A stretch of 64,000 nucleotides of DNA from the NCBI RefSeq assembly GCF_000471905.2, contig NW_006498435.1, positions 2,455,280 through 2,519,279 of the forward strand, in the 5' to 3' direction. Positions within the stretch are counted from its first letter, which is position 1, and every line of letters begins with the position of its first letter. Below, one piece after another: positions 1 through 11,330 of the stretch. This DNA is from Amborella trichopoda. Its lineage: Eukaryota > Streptophyta > Magnoliopsida > Amborellales > Amborellaceae. Under the pieces are notes generated by a model that saw only the letters and a program-made list of their open reading frames with translations, ran no database searches and was not told where the DNA came from. The position numbers and the translations under genes are program-made.

Positions 1-300
1 CCAATTAATGGGAGTTGGAATTCTGGTTTGCCATTCAATTCTATTAAGCGATATACCTTCAGTGAGGCACTAAGTCCCCATATCTTTCAGACTATTTCCA
101 ACCACATACTTTTTGGCCTACCCTTCATCATTTTTAAGTATTCTACTTGAACTAACTCGCACCTCCTTACAAGTGTCGTACTAGGTCTGCGCCATACATG
201 ACTAGTCCATCTAAGTCTACTCTCTGTCATCTTATCGTCTATTGGTGCCACACCTAATGTTTTTCAAATGAATTCATTTTGAATTCTATCTTTTTTTGTT
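1..300 (-). pseudogene. RTE-type LINE reverse transcriptase, C-terminal remnant
   Basis: On the minus strand a reading frame running off the window start contains VAPIDDKM, then RLRW..HVWRRP, then LVRRCELVQ and KGRPKSMWLEIV. This order is typical of the C-terminal tail of plant RTE-clade LINE reverse transcriptases, which end in an RLRWFGHV-like block, a PVRR block and a GRPKKTW block. One in-frame stop follows EIV, and the frame decays above about position 290. The RT catalytic palm is not in the window, and the upstream side (higher coordinates) is AT-rich and unreadable. It is therefore a 5'-truncated dead copy. The family call rests on motif order only; it could be another LINE clade with the same tail. 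Confidence 0.7.
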
Positions 301-345
301 ATGTCACTCATCTATCTCAACATCATCAGCTCTGCTACGCTCATT

Positions 346-1127
346 CTATAGGTACATAATATTAATATAATAAATATATTATGTTAATACAATTATTTAT
401 AATCTATTGTAATAATATACCTGAATATAATATACTGCAGTATAAAAACATTATATAATATTATGATATTATAACATAATAATAATATAATATAATATAT
501 ATTAGGAGAATGATATCATATCACCATGTCACTGTAATATAATGAAACCATACTTCTAGAAAGCCATGTTTATGGCATTCTTAGGACCTCAATTTTTGTA
601 TGCACAATATCTTCATCCAACTAATCAATATCCAAAAAAAAAATAAATTAGTATCCTATATATGGTTAAAATGAGTTATCTACAAAAATGAATCTAGACT
701 ATCCATTTGGTGAATTTCAAGATCTAGGCCTTATAAATTCAACTGCAATTTTTCAATTTTATAATTGTTAATCTTATATAAGAAACTTGAAGAGGAAAAA
801 GATTATTTTAAGGCCTAGATCTAAGCATCTTACTAAAATAGATGACCTATATTAGTTGGGCTAAAAAATAACACTTTTTAAGTTATTTTCAAATTTAACT
901 TTTTTTTTATTGTTTATTAGAATGAAAAAAGTGTATATTTAAAAATTGTGAACAAATAAATGGCCCCTAGCATGGTTTTTCGGTATTGTTTCATTAATGT
1001 TATTTTGGGACGTCTACCCCCTAACCTCCAATGGCGCAACCCTATTCTTTTTGGTTTTTCGGTAAGTCTGGGGGAGAGGGCCCCTACCCATTTTTCATTA
1101 ATCCTTCAAATTAAAGAAGGCTATAAT
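346..1127. other. AT-rich spacer without a supported gene
   Basis: This stretch holds TA/AAT-rich low-complexity sequence, densest at about 350-510. I see no coding frame with recognisable motifs, no RNA gene and no clear repeat pair. The short + strand frame at 960-1163 has no family signature. Confidence 0.6.
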
Positions 1128-1530
1128 TCATTTCTTTATGACCTTAGAACAGGGCATCTGTGACAAATCATATAATAAAGTACGGAAAATAAAGTTCAAC
1201 AGACTAGAACGCCAAACAGTGGCTTGTAAACGAGACATGGCCCACTTAGCAAGAATATCAGCCACTATGTTGGACTTGTGAAAAATATGAGTGATAGACC
1301 ACCCACGATTAATAAGACGTTGTCTACAATTCTCTACAGTCATATATAACCTCCAAGGAGGCAGATAACCTTCATTAATAACATTAACAAGTAATGTTGA
1401 GTCACTTTCAATTTGAAGAGGGGAACATTTTTACTTATTTGCTAGAAGCAGGCCTTCTTCAAGGGCAAAGATTTCCGCATAATTATTGGAAGCGGGGTTA
1501 ATGGCGGTAAGATAAGGCTCATGTCAATTT
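1128..1530 (-). pseudogene. LINE-associated RNase H domain (RVT_3 type), remnant
   Basis: Read on the minus strand, the frame gives NNYAEIFALEEGLLLA, then IESDSTLLVNVI, then WSITHIFHKSNIVADILAKW. This is the order of the plant non-LTR RNase H fold: a glutamate helix (AEIFALEEG), the ESDS aspartate strand and the terminal VAD-LAKW aspartate helix. Such domains sit at the C-terminus of plant L1-type LINE polyproteins. A TAA stop interrupts the frame after LLLANK (near 1430), so the copy is not functional. No RT domain is readable upstream. A domesticated host RVT_3 gene fragment is a weaker alternative. Confidence 0.7.
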
Positions 1531-1740
1531 AGATGTTGACTACATTATATTACTTTGTGTTTAAATAACTCAATTACATTAATTTACTACCTTTAATACC
1601 TCGAAATAATAAAAAAAAATACAGAGGTTCATTAGAACAGTAGGTTCCAAGGGAAAATTTAAAGTGATTGTCCCCTAAATTCACGCCTACCTTTCATTTG
1701 AATGAGTTTTCCCCAATCAAACAGGAAAAAAAAAATATTT

Positions 1741-1790
1741 ATAGTAACAATGATAATGATAATAATAATGATAATAATAATAATAAAAAA
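1741..1790. repeat. ATAATG/AAT-type microsatellite
   Basis: Imperfect run of GATAAT and AATAAT units. Frames read through it only as Asn/Asp or Ile runs, so the frames spanning it are not genes. Confidence 0.75.
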
Positions 1791-2955
1791 GTCATTACCA
1801 CTATCCCAGGAGAGATTCGATGCTTCTATAAATTTTCTATGTGTCTGCACCTACTCTCTAAGAAGACAAATCGAAGACATAAATGACCAAAAAGTTCCTA
1901 TTTCCATATGAACAACATTCTTGATCCAAGACGCCTTGCCCAAAAATAAAAATAAAAATGATGTGATGTATATGGTCATGCTAACATCCATGACTATGTG
2001 ATATATGACCACGCAAAGATGATGGCGTTGCACACATTATGGGGAGAACGCACATGTCATAATTTAAAGAACAATTGTTTCATGCGAGCTGGACTGTATT
2101 TGTACAATATGTGATCCAGAGGTATAAAGTATCCATCTTAAAGATGAATTTAAATTCGTAATCCATATAAAAATCATTGAGAATAACGGGCCAAATTTTT
2201 TTTAATAGAATCATTATTTAGAGTTTTTAAAATTTATTTATTTTTCCATATTCATGATCTCCATGTTAAAAATTATATATTCTCTAAAAATTAGGATTGA
2301 ATTCTATTTCAAAAATAAATTTATTAATGGGCCGTATTTCTATATGCACGGGCTTCACCGCATGCTAACCGCGCCTTAATTTTAATGGTACAATTTGACT
2401 AATGCTAAAAGATATTGTACTGCTACGGGAGTAGTCTGTTTATTTACTACTTCGAGTAAAACAATACCTAGAATTAATTTGAGGACTCCAAATTTTGGAG
2501 ATCTAGTCATTTCACACTATAGATTAACCTCAATAAAACAAGTATCTTAATTACACCATTTATGTACTTGAAAATAATATTGTCTCGAGATTAAATACAT
2601 ATCATCAATTTTTAGATGGTGAGATCTAAGTGTTAAAAAACTTAAATATTGAAATTTTATTTTGAAAATAATCATCTATTGATTCTCAAAGGGTTCTCAA
2701 AATTTTAATTTGACAAAATCCTCCCAATCAGGTCGTTTTGACGGAGGAATAAGAAGGAAACTATACTATGGGCAGCATATACTAATTACCATCTTCAACT
2801 CATGAAGGGATAGTGACATCCTCGCGGGCATGGGGTTATGACGGCCATACGTTCATACTACACACGCCCTTTATTGTATTGATAAGAGTTAATGCAATTG
2901 TAATAGTATTATTTATCGGGTGTGGTTTCTATAAGGTTGTAACTCTCAACAATAA

Positions 2956-3027
2956 GGTGCACCTTCAAATTCTATAATAACATGTAATTTTGGTGCACCT
3001 CCAAATTTTATCATAACCTGTAATTTT
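2956..3027. repeat. Tandem pair of a 36-bp unit
   Basis: Two adjacent 36-bp copies each start GGTGCACCT and end TGTAATTTT. They differ at a few positions, and a further GGTG follows. No element boundary is apparent; a local duplication is likely. Confidence 0.7.
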
Positions 3028-4855
3028 GGTGTAAAAAATTATTAGGATTATGTGTTATAAAATTATAAGTTCCAAACATAGTTAAAATCAAGTAGAACTA
3101 CAAACATATGAAAATCTTGAAAATGGATGGTGTAGATAATGTGTTGTAAGATGCACTTTTGTAGGGACTTAAAATCTGTTTTTTGTCATATTCATACATC
3201 TCTATGTCGAGATGATCAACTAGAGGGTTTTTCAACATTAAAACAATCTATTCCGATTTTAAGGATGCAATCTTATGTAAATTTTTTCCTTATTTATCAA
3301 GCCCTTATAAAATAATCAAGGGCTTAAAGGATCCCATTTATATTTGTGCTGCTATTCACGTCTTAATTTTTATTTCACTCAAGTACTTCTAAAAAGTAAC
3401 TTTAAAATATCTAAAGTGCCCTTATTCAAGTTAGAAAATGATAGATTAGAGTAACTTTAGCAATTTGACTTATCTTGAAGAGGCAAAAGTGTTCTTATCA
3501 TTTGTTTGGGGCTCTTAGGTGGGTCGAATTGCTAAAATGCTCTTGCTCGTTAAGGTTCTCAACTCAACTCTGAAAATGGTTATTTTGGATATTTTAAAGA
3601 TATATAATGAGGTACATTAGTGAAACAAAATTATAAATCATTCTCTCCCAGGTTAATTGGAATGTTTCGATCCCATTATTGATTTTGTAATGGGTTATGA
3701 CCCCTTAGTGTTATTTCGTTTTATTATAAAATCAAACATCAATTGAGTAATTTTTATTTTGATTGTATCCTGTAGTTAAAGATCACTGAGTTTGGGTCAG
3801 AGGACCATGTTGTCATTTTGTTTCATCCTGGACAATTAGCTAATCAGGAACTCGTTTTAGTGAAAGCGATGGTATAACATCCACATGATGTGCATGCTTG
3901 AAGGGTGCACAAGCACCCTTAAATTATTCATATTAAACTATGCCATATGTAATGGTTAATAACTAATTTGGTTTTCTATTTTATATTTTTAATTTGAAAA
4001 TAATTTTTCATGAGATTTGGGAATCATATTTTGCTCGTTTTTAGAACAATCAAGCTCAAATTTGGACACAAGCTAGATCTTGACGGCTCGATCATTTTGG
4101 TAAGGCACGCATCTTGGCATGACCTGAAGTGAGAGAATTTCTAGAGAGAAGATGTGCTCAGAAATGTTCAAATTTATAAGAAAACATCTAATTCTTTGGA
4201 AGGCCATAGCTCAAGAATCCACTGATAGATCATCGCATAAATGGGTTCGTTCCGACTGTGTGTCGAAGAGCTACATTTTGGTACAAATTTTATACATAAT
4301 TGGAAGCCGGATGATGCAAATTTTGAGGTTGGAGAGAAGAACAATTTTCCGGTAACTGGAAACCCATTTTTCGGCAACCTCCCGAAATTGGAAAGAGCTC
4401 AATTCTAGACCAAAACGGACGAAAATTACTGCAAAATGATGGTGATGGTTTCTTCTTTAATTTGTAATGAAAATGAAGGCTTGGAACATCACAAATCGAG
4501 CTACATTGATGGTTGAAAATTTACAAAGTTTATGAACATGGCCGGATTTTGGGTTCTTCTTCAAAAATCTGTTTCAAGGAAATTAAAGGGTATCAAAAGA
4601 TTCACAACAATGCAAGCATCAATTTTACGACACTTGATCATCCTAATTACCATCGTAGGTGTCCGGAAAAGTTCCCGAAGACTAGCCATGGTAAGAGGCC
4701 CCTCATGGAGTGACGGTTTTATCATTTGCTGAAAAGTGCTTAGGGGCAGTTTGGTCATTTGGTCCAATTTGGGATGATTATTTTAATTCATTAATTATGT
4801 ATTTTTTGATAATTTGGTGTACTTTTGAGCATTCCACCCTACTTAGTGGTTGTTT

Positions 4856-4863
4856 TATATAAA
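4856..4863 (+). promoter_or_regulatory. TATA box of the E2 LTR
   Basis: TATATAAA followed about 15 bp later by GTCACTTGTAAAAGAGG. The same pair occurs in the other LTR-A copies, so this is the probable element promoter. Confidence 0.7.
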
Positions 4864-5289
4864 GAAACCCATGTCACTTGTAAAAGAGGCTGGAAAAAAG
4901 GCGGGTTGAAAGTTGAAAATTAGAAGGTTGGTATGTGAATTCTAATTTTTGAGCATTTGGAGTGCTTTTCTTAATTGTTGTGCTTTCTTCACTTGTGAAT
5001 AGACCAACGAGAGAGGAGAGAGAAATATTTTCCTAGATAGAGAAATACCCCTAGACAACCATACACCACAACCTATTCCTTACTCCACCTAGACTCGAAC
5101 CATACACCGCCCTCCACACAAACCTAAACTTTCTCTCACATGCTTCAAGGAGGAATCATGGAGGTGCACCTAAGTGCACACGTACCATAAGTCCACTCTT
5201 TCTCCTCTCCTCCTTCTCCTCTCACTTCCCTCCTCTCTCATTCTTTATGACCCGCGCCTAGGGTAGGTCTTACTCCCTCTCTACTCTCC

Positions 5290-5757
5290 ACCCGTGCTTT
5301 GATGCGCACCTGTCCACCCGCGCTTTGACTCGCACCTGTCCACTCGCGCTTTGACGCTCACCTATCACCCGCGCTTGGGCGCGCACCTATCCACCCATAC
5401 TTTTACGTGCTCCTTTCCACCTACACTTTAAATCGCACCTGTCCACCCGGGCTTTGACACGCACCTGTCACCCGCGCTTTGGCACGCACCTGTCCACCCA
5501 TGCTTTTATGCACACCCATCCACCCATGCTTTGGCGTGCACCGGTCCACCCATCCTTTTACGCGCTCCTATCGACCTGCGCTTTGACACGCACCTATCCA
5601 CCAGTGCTTTGACGCACACCTGTCACCCGTGCTTTGCGTGCACCTATCCACCAGTGCTTTGACGCGTACTCGTCACCCGTGCTTTGACGTGAACCTGTCC
5701 ACTCGCAGTTTTATGTGAACCCACCTACCCACACTTTGACGCACACTCTTCATCCTC
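5290..5757. repeat. 26-bp minisatellite in the E2 LTR, about 18 units
   Basis: Units of 25-26 bp follow the pattern ACCCGCGCTTTGACGCGCAC then CTGTCC. I count about 18 consecutive degenerate copies. A 25-bp form lacking one C recurs, so the array cannot keep one reading frame. The array is not seen in the other LTR-A copies here. Confidence 0.9.
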
Positions 5758-5976
5758 CACTCATCTCATACTTAGTCACTCGTGCCTAGCCATTCACTTT
5801 TCCCCTTTTATTTTGTTGATCGTCCTTCTCATCACTTGAAACACGATCCAGGGGGTCATATGATAGTACTTTAGAAGATTAGCTCTGGGGTTACTGCTCT
5901 AACTACCTTCTCGAGTAGTAAATTGAGCTTGTAAGAGATATCGTTTCTCAGGCACCTTTTTACTCGAGTTGTAGTT

Positions 5977-6107
5977 ATCCTGAGTTAGTTTTCTTTAGAA
6001 TTATGATTCTTTTGCTGTCTCAGCCACCCAGTTACATAGTCATCTTGAGTTAGTTTTCTTTAGAATTCAGATACTTTTGTTGTCTCAGCCACCAAGTTAC
6101 ATATAAG
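5977..6107. repeat. 65-66-bp tandem duplication in the E2 LTR
   Basis: Two adjacent copies contain TGAGTTAGTTTTCTTTAGAA followed by GTCTCAGCCACC and GTTACATA. The copies differ at under ten sites. Confidence 0.85.
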
Positions 6108-6236
6108 TCAAGTAGTGAGAGGACTTTCTCCTCTCATATTCCTAAATCATACCAGAACCACTCGCTCACAAAATCTAGCAATGAAGAGCATTCCAATCTG
6201 ATCCCCACAATAGTTCATGAGAAAGAGCTGAGATGA

Positions 6237-6241
6237 AGTAT
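6237..6241. repeat. Target-site duplication of E1, left copy (AGTAT)
   Basis: AGTAT lies directly before the E1 terminus TGTTTACC and is repeated exactly at 19939-19943 after the other terminus TGTCTACA. A 5-bp duplication is the usual product of Ty3/gypsy integrase. Confidence 0.9.
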
Positions 6242-7280
6242 TGTTTACCATGAAAAATCAGAGAGATCTTGAAATGAAGGTCTCTCAGACTGACACTTTA
6301 AAATGATGAAAATGAAATAGTAAGGAAGGTGGGACGACACAAATTCAAATCCGAGGCCAGATCTGCCCAGAAATGAGCAGATCTGCTCTCATATCTGTGG
6401 CGGAGCCAGCACAATCCAAGATATCAAAAATACGATTTTAAAAAGAATTAATAAAAAAAAATCAAAATAAATAAAATCAGTAAGGAAATGAAGAAAGAGT
6501 GAGGGTCGAGAATGATACCAAACCAGGCCGGATGGCCCTGGAATCCCTAGCCTTCTAGGGCTTGCCCGTATCAAGACTAGTTCCTTTTGCCCTTCTGGTC
6601 TAGATGTCGATCAGCAAGTCTCTGGTGGTAGTTGTGCCCTGGAAAATGGCTTAGAACTAAGGTTCTAAGGCTTAGGTTAGATAGGGTTTTTTCTTTGAGT
6701 TTTCTCTCAGATCCTATCTTTTGTAGCTCTCTAGGGTTTCTCATCTCCATCTCTCTAGGTTTTGCTCTCTCTCTTAGGGTTTCTATCTATGAAGTCCATC
6801 TCGTTTCTCTCTCTATTGCCCTCTAAAGGGTCCCGAAAAGATGCTAAAATTGGGGCAAAATTCGTTGGGAATGATAAGCCTGTGTGACAAGGAAATCCCT
6901 AGTCAAAAGGTCAAGGTTGGAGGGTCTCGGATCTGGGCAGCATGGGTCATGTCATCTGGGCGGCACAGGTATGTCGTCTGGGTGGCATGGGTCATGTCGC
7001 CTGCGCGGCACGAGTCGTTTTGCTTAGGCGGCAAGCCCCGTGTCACCCAAACCAAAACTTGTCGAAATTGAATTGCTTCTGTTCAGGTGTGTTCCTCAGC
7101 CTCTAGTGAAGCTCTCTGAGAAAATTTGATTCAAAACGGATTTTTTTACTATTTAATGAATTTTTTTGTAAAACATATAACTTACAAAAATCTGGGTCAA
7201 AACAAGGTTTCTACAGGTTTCAACATAGGCAGACTGGTTCAAAGTCACAAGGTAGTTGTGTGAAATATGGATTTGGAATT
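6242..7280 (-). repeat. E1 3' LTR (right side not fully recognisable)
   Basis: It matches 18812 to about 19860 almost collinearly, from TGTTTACC through the CAGGCAGACTGGTTC-like block to TATGGATTTGG. Beyond about 7278 the match stops, while the partner LTR continues about 75 bp to its TGTCTACA terminus. Here there are T-runs instead. The sense 5' tip of this LTR (start of U3) is therefore deleted, replaced or diverged. Confidence 0.85.
6930..7040. repeat. Short tandem GGCGGCAC/GTCGCC repeats in the E1 3' LTR
   Basis: About four units of roughly 27 bp contain GGCAGCATGGGTCATGTC-like sequence. The matching place in the other LTR is about 19495-19630. The motif belongs to the same sequence family as the hairpin array at 7520-8440. 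Confidence 0.75.
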
Positions 7281-9687
7281 TTTTTTTGAACTTTTTTTTA
7301 TTTGGAAAGATTGGTCGGCAATTTAGGCTCATGCCACCAGGGAGCCTTTGAAACTTTTGAAAAAAAAATTTATTTCAAAATGTATTTTTTAAGAAAACAA
7401 GAAATTGACCCTAGGGACTCGTATCTCGAGAGAGGGGCATTTTCATCCAAAATGTATTTTTTTAAAAAAGAACCCAAAAATTGACCCCAGGGGCTCAAAT
7501 CATGAGCGTGGGGCAGTTTTGTCCAAAAAAAACTTGGGCGACACTAGTAGTGTCACCCGGGCAGCACAGGTGGTGTCGACCAAAGAAAACATCTCTTTCT
7601 TTTTTTTTTAATGAGGTGAGAAAATAGTTGGGTGACACGTGTGTCGCCCACTAATTTTTTTTTTTTTAGTTGCCTCAGTTGTGGGGTGAAAACAGACTTT
7701 TAGTTGGGTGACACAGGTCGTGTCGCCCACAAAAACAACTTTTGTTTTTCTAAATAAGGATGTAAAGAGGATTGGGTGACATAGACCGTGTCGCCCGGGT
7801 GGCACGAAGCGTGCCGTCAAACAATTAATTTTTTTTTTTTTGTATCAGGTTGGGTGACATGGACCATGTGGCTTGGGTGGCATGAGGCATGCCGCCAAGA
7901 AATTTTTTTTTGTTTTTTTTTTTTTTTGTTATTATGTTGAGTGACGGACTGTGTCAGCCAGGCGGCACGAGACGTGCCGCCAAGCAATTTTTTTTTTTTT
8001 ATCATGTTGGTAGACACGAGACGTGCTGCCAAGCAGTATTTTTTGTTTTTTGTTTTTGTATCAGGTTGGGCAACACGAGGCGTGTGGCCTGGTGGCACAA
8101 GACGTGGCACCAAGCAATTTTTTTTTTTGTTTGTATCAGGTTTGGCGACACAGATCGTGTTGTCCGGGAGGCATGAGACATGCCGCCAAGCATTTTTTTG
8201 TTTTTTTTTTGTATCAGGTTGGGCGACACGGACCATGTCGCCCGGGTGGCACAAGGCGTGCCGCTAAACAATTTTATTTTTTATTTTTTTGACCAAAATA
8301 AAACAAAGAAGAAAAAGATCATGGGTGACAGTGGTGGTGTAGCCCAAGCAACACTAAGTGTGTCACCCAAATGTTTTTTGTTTTTTTTATTTGCCCCACA
8401 TAGGAGAGAAAGAGGGTTGGGTGACACTAGGTGGGTCGTCCCCTTAAAAAATACCCCTTTTTGTTTCTTTTTTTTTTTATATTTTGAAAATGGGTTGATC
8501 TTACGATCACCATTATTTTTAGTAGTTTTGTTAAAGTTCGTTGGGACAATAGGAATTTTAGTCACAACACAAAATTTGATGGCATGAAAGCCTCTAATAG
8601 GCCCATTTCATTTAATGAAATCAGGATTAGAATTTTACTTTTTGTTTTAATTAATCTTTCTTTTTCTCTATTATTGTTGTTGCCCTTGTTGGGGGCTTTT
8701 TTTTTATTTGTTTGACTTGCATGTGTGCGATTGATACAAAATAAAACAGCTTCCTTGCATACACCTCTTTAAACTTAATTTTTTCACATTCAGTCCCCTA
8801 GTTGTAGGGTTTTGTCTCGAACGCACAGACAGGGATGAGCTTGCCCTATTTTGCCTCAGGGGATCCAGTCGAGAGAAAAATGCTCCCAGACTAGCCAATA
8901 TCGTCATTGGCAAGGTTAACCCATCTCTGATATGTGGTAGTTGGTAGTTATACTCATACAACCATGGAGTGCCTAACTAGTTTCAAGCCTTCATGATAGG
9001 CATAGGAAGTTGGCTTCGATAACGAGGCCAGATTGACAAACAGTTTAGCCTCTTGTAGTTATGGAGGAAGTCCTTTCTAAAAAGGGTTTTGTCTTTGAAA
9101 ATGGATGATTCAAAAGTGAATTTGAAAAGCATTTTCAAAAGGGACAGGCCTTACAGTTTTGTCACCTGTGGCCCCTTTGGTGGTTATTTTCTTTGTTATG
9201 TTCTACCCAAAGATGATGAAAGGATTCCCTTTTGGGATCGTGAGACTCAGAAATCATGAAGTTGTCTTTTTACCTTTTGAACTTTCATCCTCTGCTTCGT
9301 GGATCCATGAAAAGTCCTTTGGATTCTTTCCGGGATTTCCTCTTGGAGGGTCTCGACATTTTCCAGGGTTCGTCGAAATCACTTCGATTTTCCATTCATG
9401 TCGCCCTCCTACATCTTTCTGAGTTGGTTTTGTTGGGAACCTGCAGGGTTTAAGAGGAGTCTTCAGCCTCAGGATCTGCTTGTGCAATATTATTGGAACT
9501 TGCAAGCACTTGTTTGTACTTGAGTGTTTTACTTCGAAAGCTCCTTCTTGGAGATTTTATTCTCTCTTTTACCCGTGATGCCTTTTTAGGTTTTCACCGT
9601 GTCCATTTTTTTTTGTTTTATTATTATTATTATTATTATTTTGTTTTTCTTTGAGATGCCTTTTCAGGTTTTCACCACATTTTTTAT
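7281..9687 (-). other. E1 3' UTR
   Basis: In sense this lies between the end of integrase and the 3' LTR. It holds the tandem array described separately, T-rich tracts, an ATT microsatellite at about 9618-9641 and no supported coding frame. Several frames of 70-145 codons cross the array, but they only reflect its repeated poly-T/GGGTGACAC composition. Confidence 0.75.
7520..8445 (-). repeat. Hairpin-unit tandem array in the E1 3' UTR, about 12 units
   Basis: Units of about 75-80 bp consist of a long T-run, often GTATCAGGTTGGG, then two imperfect inverted repeats: GGGYGACAY with RTGTCGCCC, and GGCAYGA with a following GTGCCGCC. Unit starts are near 7529, 7629, 7693, 7770, 7849, 7935, 8009, 8066, 8139, 8217, 8321 and 8412. 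Tandem repeats in the 3' UTR next to the 3' LTR are a known habit of plant Tat/Ogre elements and can seed satellites. The paired arms are seen directly; any function is unknown. Confidence 0.9.
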
Positions 9688-10800
9688 TCAGTTACAGGTA
9701 GTATGTTCTGAGATACATTGCATTAATGGGGTCATTGAGTTCATACCCCTCATGATTTTTGAACTTGTAAGAGTTGCTTGCGTGCACTCGGGTAACCACG
9801 AATGGCCCTCCCAATTAGGTTTGAACTTGCCTAAAGGGTGTGGATTTGCAGGAGTGTTGAAGATTTTCTTGAGTACCACGTCTCCTCTGAATTGTCGAGG
9901 AACAACTTTTCTTTGATATGCCCTTTCAATTTTACTTTGGTAAGCAATGATACTGTGTGTTGCGCGTAGTCGTTTTTCATCCAAATTAATGAGGGCAGTG
10001 ATTCGTGCTTCGACCTTTTGTTCTTCATTTGAATTTTTATGAATAAGGATTTGGAGAGATGGTATCTCAACCTCGATAGGTAGCACTGCTTCCATAACAT
10101 ACACCATTGAGTATGGGGTCATGCCAGTAGGAGTCTTCTCAGTTGTCCGGTAGGCCCATAGGGCGACATTTAGCTTTTCATGCCAACCTTTTCAAGTCTT
10201 TTGCACACCTTAGAGACCTTTTCATTTTTTAGATTGGATCTATTGTCAATGATGATCGACTCAGGAATACTGAATATGAATACGATATTGTTCTTTATGA
10301 AACGGGCAACAAGTTGGACTTCTACTTTGATTAATGATGTGACCTCTGCCCATTTTGTGAAGCATTCTGTAGCCGTTAATATGAAATGGTGGCCGTTTGA
10401 GGCTTTTGGTGATATCATTCCAATGATATCAAGACCCCATATGGTGAAGGGCCATACAGGTGGTATTGAGTTGAGTGATATGAACTGTGCATGGATGAGG
10501 TCTCCATAGAGTTGACATTTGGGCACTTTTAACGAACTTCCAACAATCTTCAGCCATGGTGGTCCAGTAGTAGCCTTGGCGCCTGATTTTTTGAGCTAAG
10601 GCAGCTGCCCCAGAATGACCTCCTTCATTGTGCAACTCTGTTAGTACTTGGTCAATTTCTGGCTGATCAAGGCACCGTAGAATGATTCCATCGAAGGTTT
10701 TCTTGAACAGGAGGTCACCTCTTACTAAGAATCCCACGGAAAACCTTTGAAGGGCTTCTTTATGCTGTTTGGTGGCTCCTTCGGGGCAGGGACAAAACAT
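9688..10800 (-). pseudogene. E1 integrase, frameshifted
   Basis: Integrase joins element cDNA to host DNA. In sense order there is an N-terminal zinc-binding part with ELHNEGGHSGAAALAQKI and YYWTTMAEDCWKFVKSA. The catalytic core follows in another frame (10526-10170), with GLDIIGMI, ILTATECFTKWAEV and SIIIDN. The C-terminal part (10122 onward) has TPYSMVYVMEAVLPIEVEIPS, the usual block after the catalytic glutamate, and FKPNWEG. The two core aspartates (LDII, IIDN) are visible; the glutamate helix is obscured by frame breaks between about 10170 and 10122. It directly follows the second RNase H, as expected for Tat elements. It is not translatable as one protein. Confidence 0.88.
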
Positions 10801-10878
10801 CGTGGAAGCACGATGTTGCTTTGACTAGCACATCTGAAACCACGAAAGATACTTCCCCATCGTTCTCATTCTCTTACT

Positions 10879-11330
10879 CTATTTGTTTTTCAATCCTCGG
10901 TGGGGAAGGATCATGTTTGTTCCTGATGTAGAATGGCAGCGTGGTGATTTCTTGAGGAATATCGAGTATTGAAGCAATGCAAGGGTGTCGACGAACCGAT
11001 TATTTTCCCTAGTTATGTGCTGAAAGGTGATTTTCTTAAAGTATGGAATCATCTTTTCCACTTTTTCTTGATAGGGTTTGAGCATTTCTTCTGTTACCTT
11101 CCAAATCCCTTGAACTTGGTTTATGATGAGTAAGGAGTCATCAATCACTCGTATTTACTGGATTTTCATTCCCATGGCATTCTCAAGCCTGACTATCAAG
11201 GCTTCGTATTCAGCAACATTATTGTTACATGGGAAATTCAATCGGATGGCATTAAAATCTTCTCTGGTGAGCATAATATGACTCCTATACCTGACCCGTA
11301 TTTGTTCTTTGCACTATCGAATTATGGCTC
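10879..11330 (-). pseudogene. E1 second (archaeal-type) RNase H
   Basis: In sense, NNNVAEYEALI supplies the family's glutamate, DDSLLIINQVQG matches the D-S-x-L-V-INQ strand, then WKVTEEMLKPYQEKVEKMI and FQHITRENNRFVDTLALL match the end of aRNH, where the usual final Asp lies in the N-ADTLA helix (here VDTLA). A second RNase H between the retroviral-type RNase H and integrase is a marker of plant Tat-lineage Ty3/gypsy elements. Stops separate the first strand from the rest. Confidence 0.85.

Larger units (their letters stand above)
1531..3800. other. AT-rich non-coding sequence, unassigned
   Basis: There is no coding frame with family motifs here. Visible structure is limited to an A/T-rich GATAAT/AAT microsatellite near 1741-1790 and a short tandem pair at 2956-3027. 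The DNA is presumably flanking sequence or an unrecognised, strongly decayed element that E2 inserted into or beside. Confidence 0.5.
3800..6241 (+). repeat. E2 5' LTR, first part (U3, TATA, R/U5 start)
   Basis: This segment resembles the other family-A LTRs read in sense (25342-27290 and 31419-33424 reversed; about 58.9-60.07 kb). It shares a CCGGAAAAGTTCCCG-like block near 4664, a CCACCCT block just before a TATATAAA box, and a GTCACTTGTAAAAGAGG start-site block after it. It then carries a 26-bp minisatellite and a 65-bp tandem duplication and stops at the E1 target site. The LTR resumes after E1 at 19944. The exact 5' end is not determined, and no TSD for E2 was found. Confidence 0.65.

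Noticed and set aside
3780..3900. Possible E2 LTR start at TGTTGTCATTTTG (about 3809)
   Set aside because: It resembles the LTR-A start TGTTRTAC only in the first bases, and no matching target duplication was found. It is left as an uncertain boundary.
5290..5757. CRISPR-like array
   Set aside because: The units are directly adjacent without spacers and are degenerate. This is a minisatellite in a plant LTR.
7608..8592. Overlapping frames of 70-145 codons on both strands
   Set aside because: They run through the poly-T/GGGTGACAC tandem array. Every frame is a translation of the repeat with Phe or Lys runs and has no domain.
9600..9916. 105-codon + strand frame beside the ATT microsatellite
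   Set aside because: It is antisense to the integrase C-terminus and starts in low-complexity sequence.
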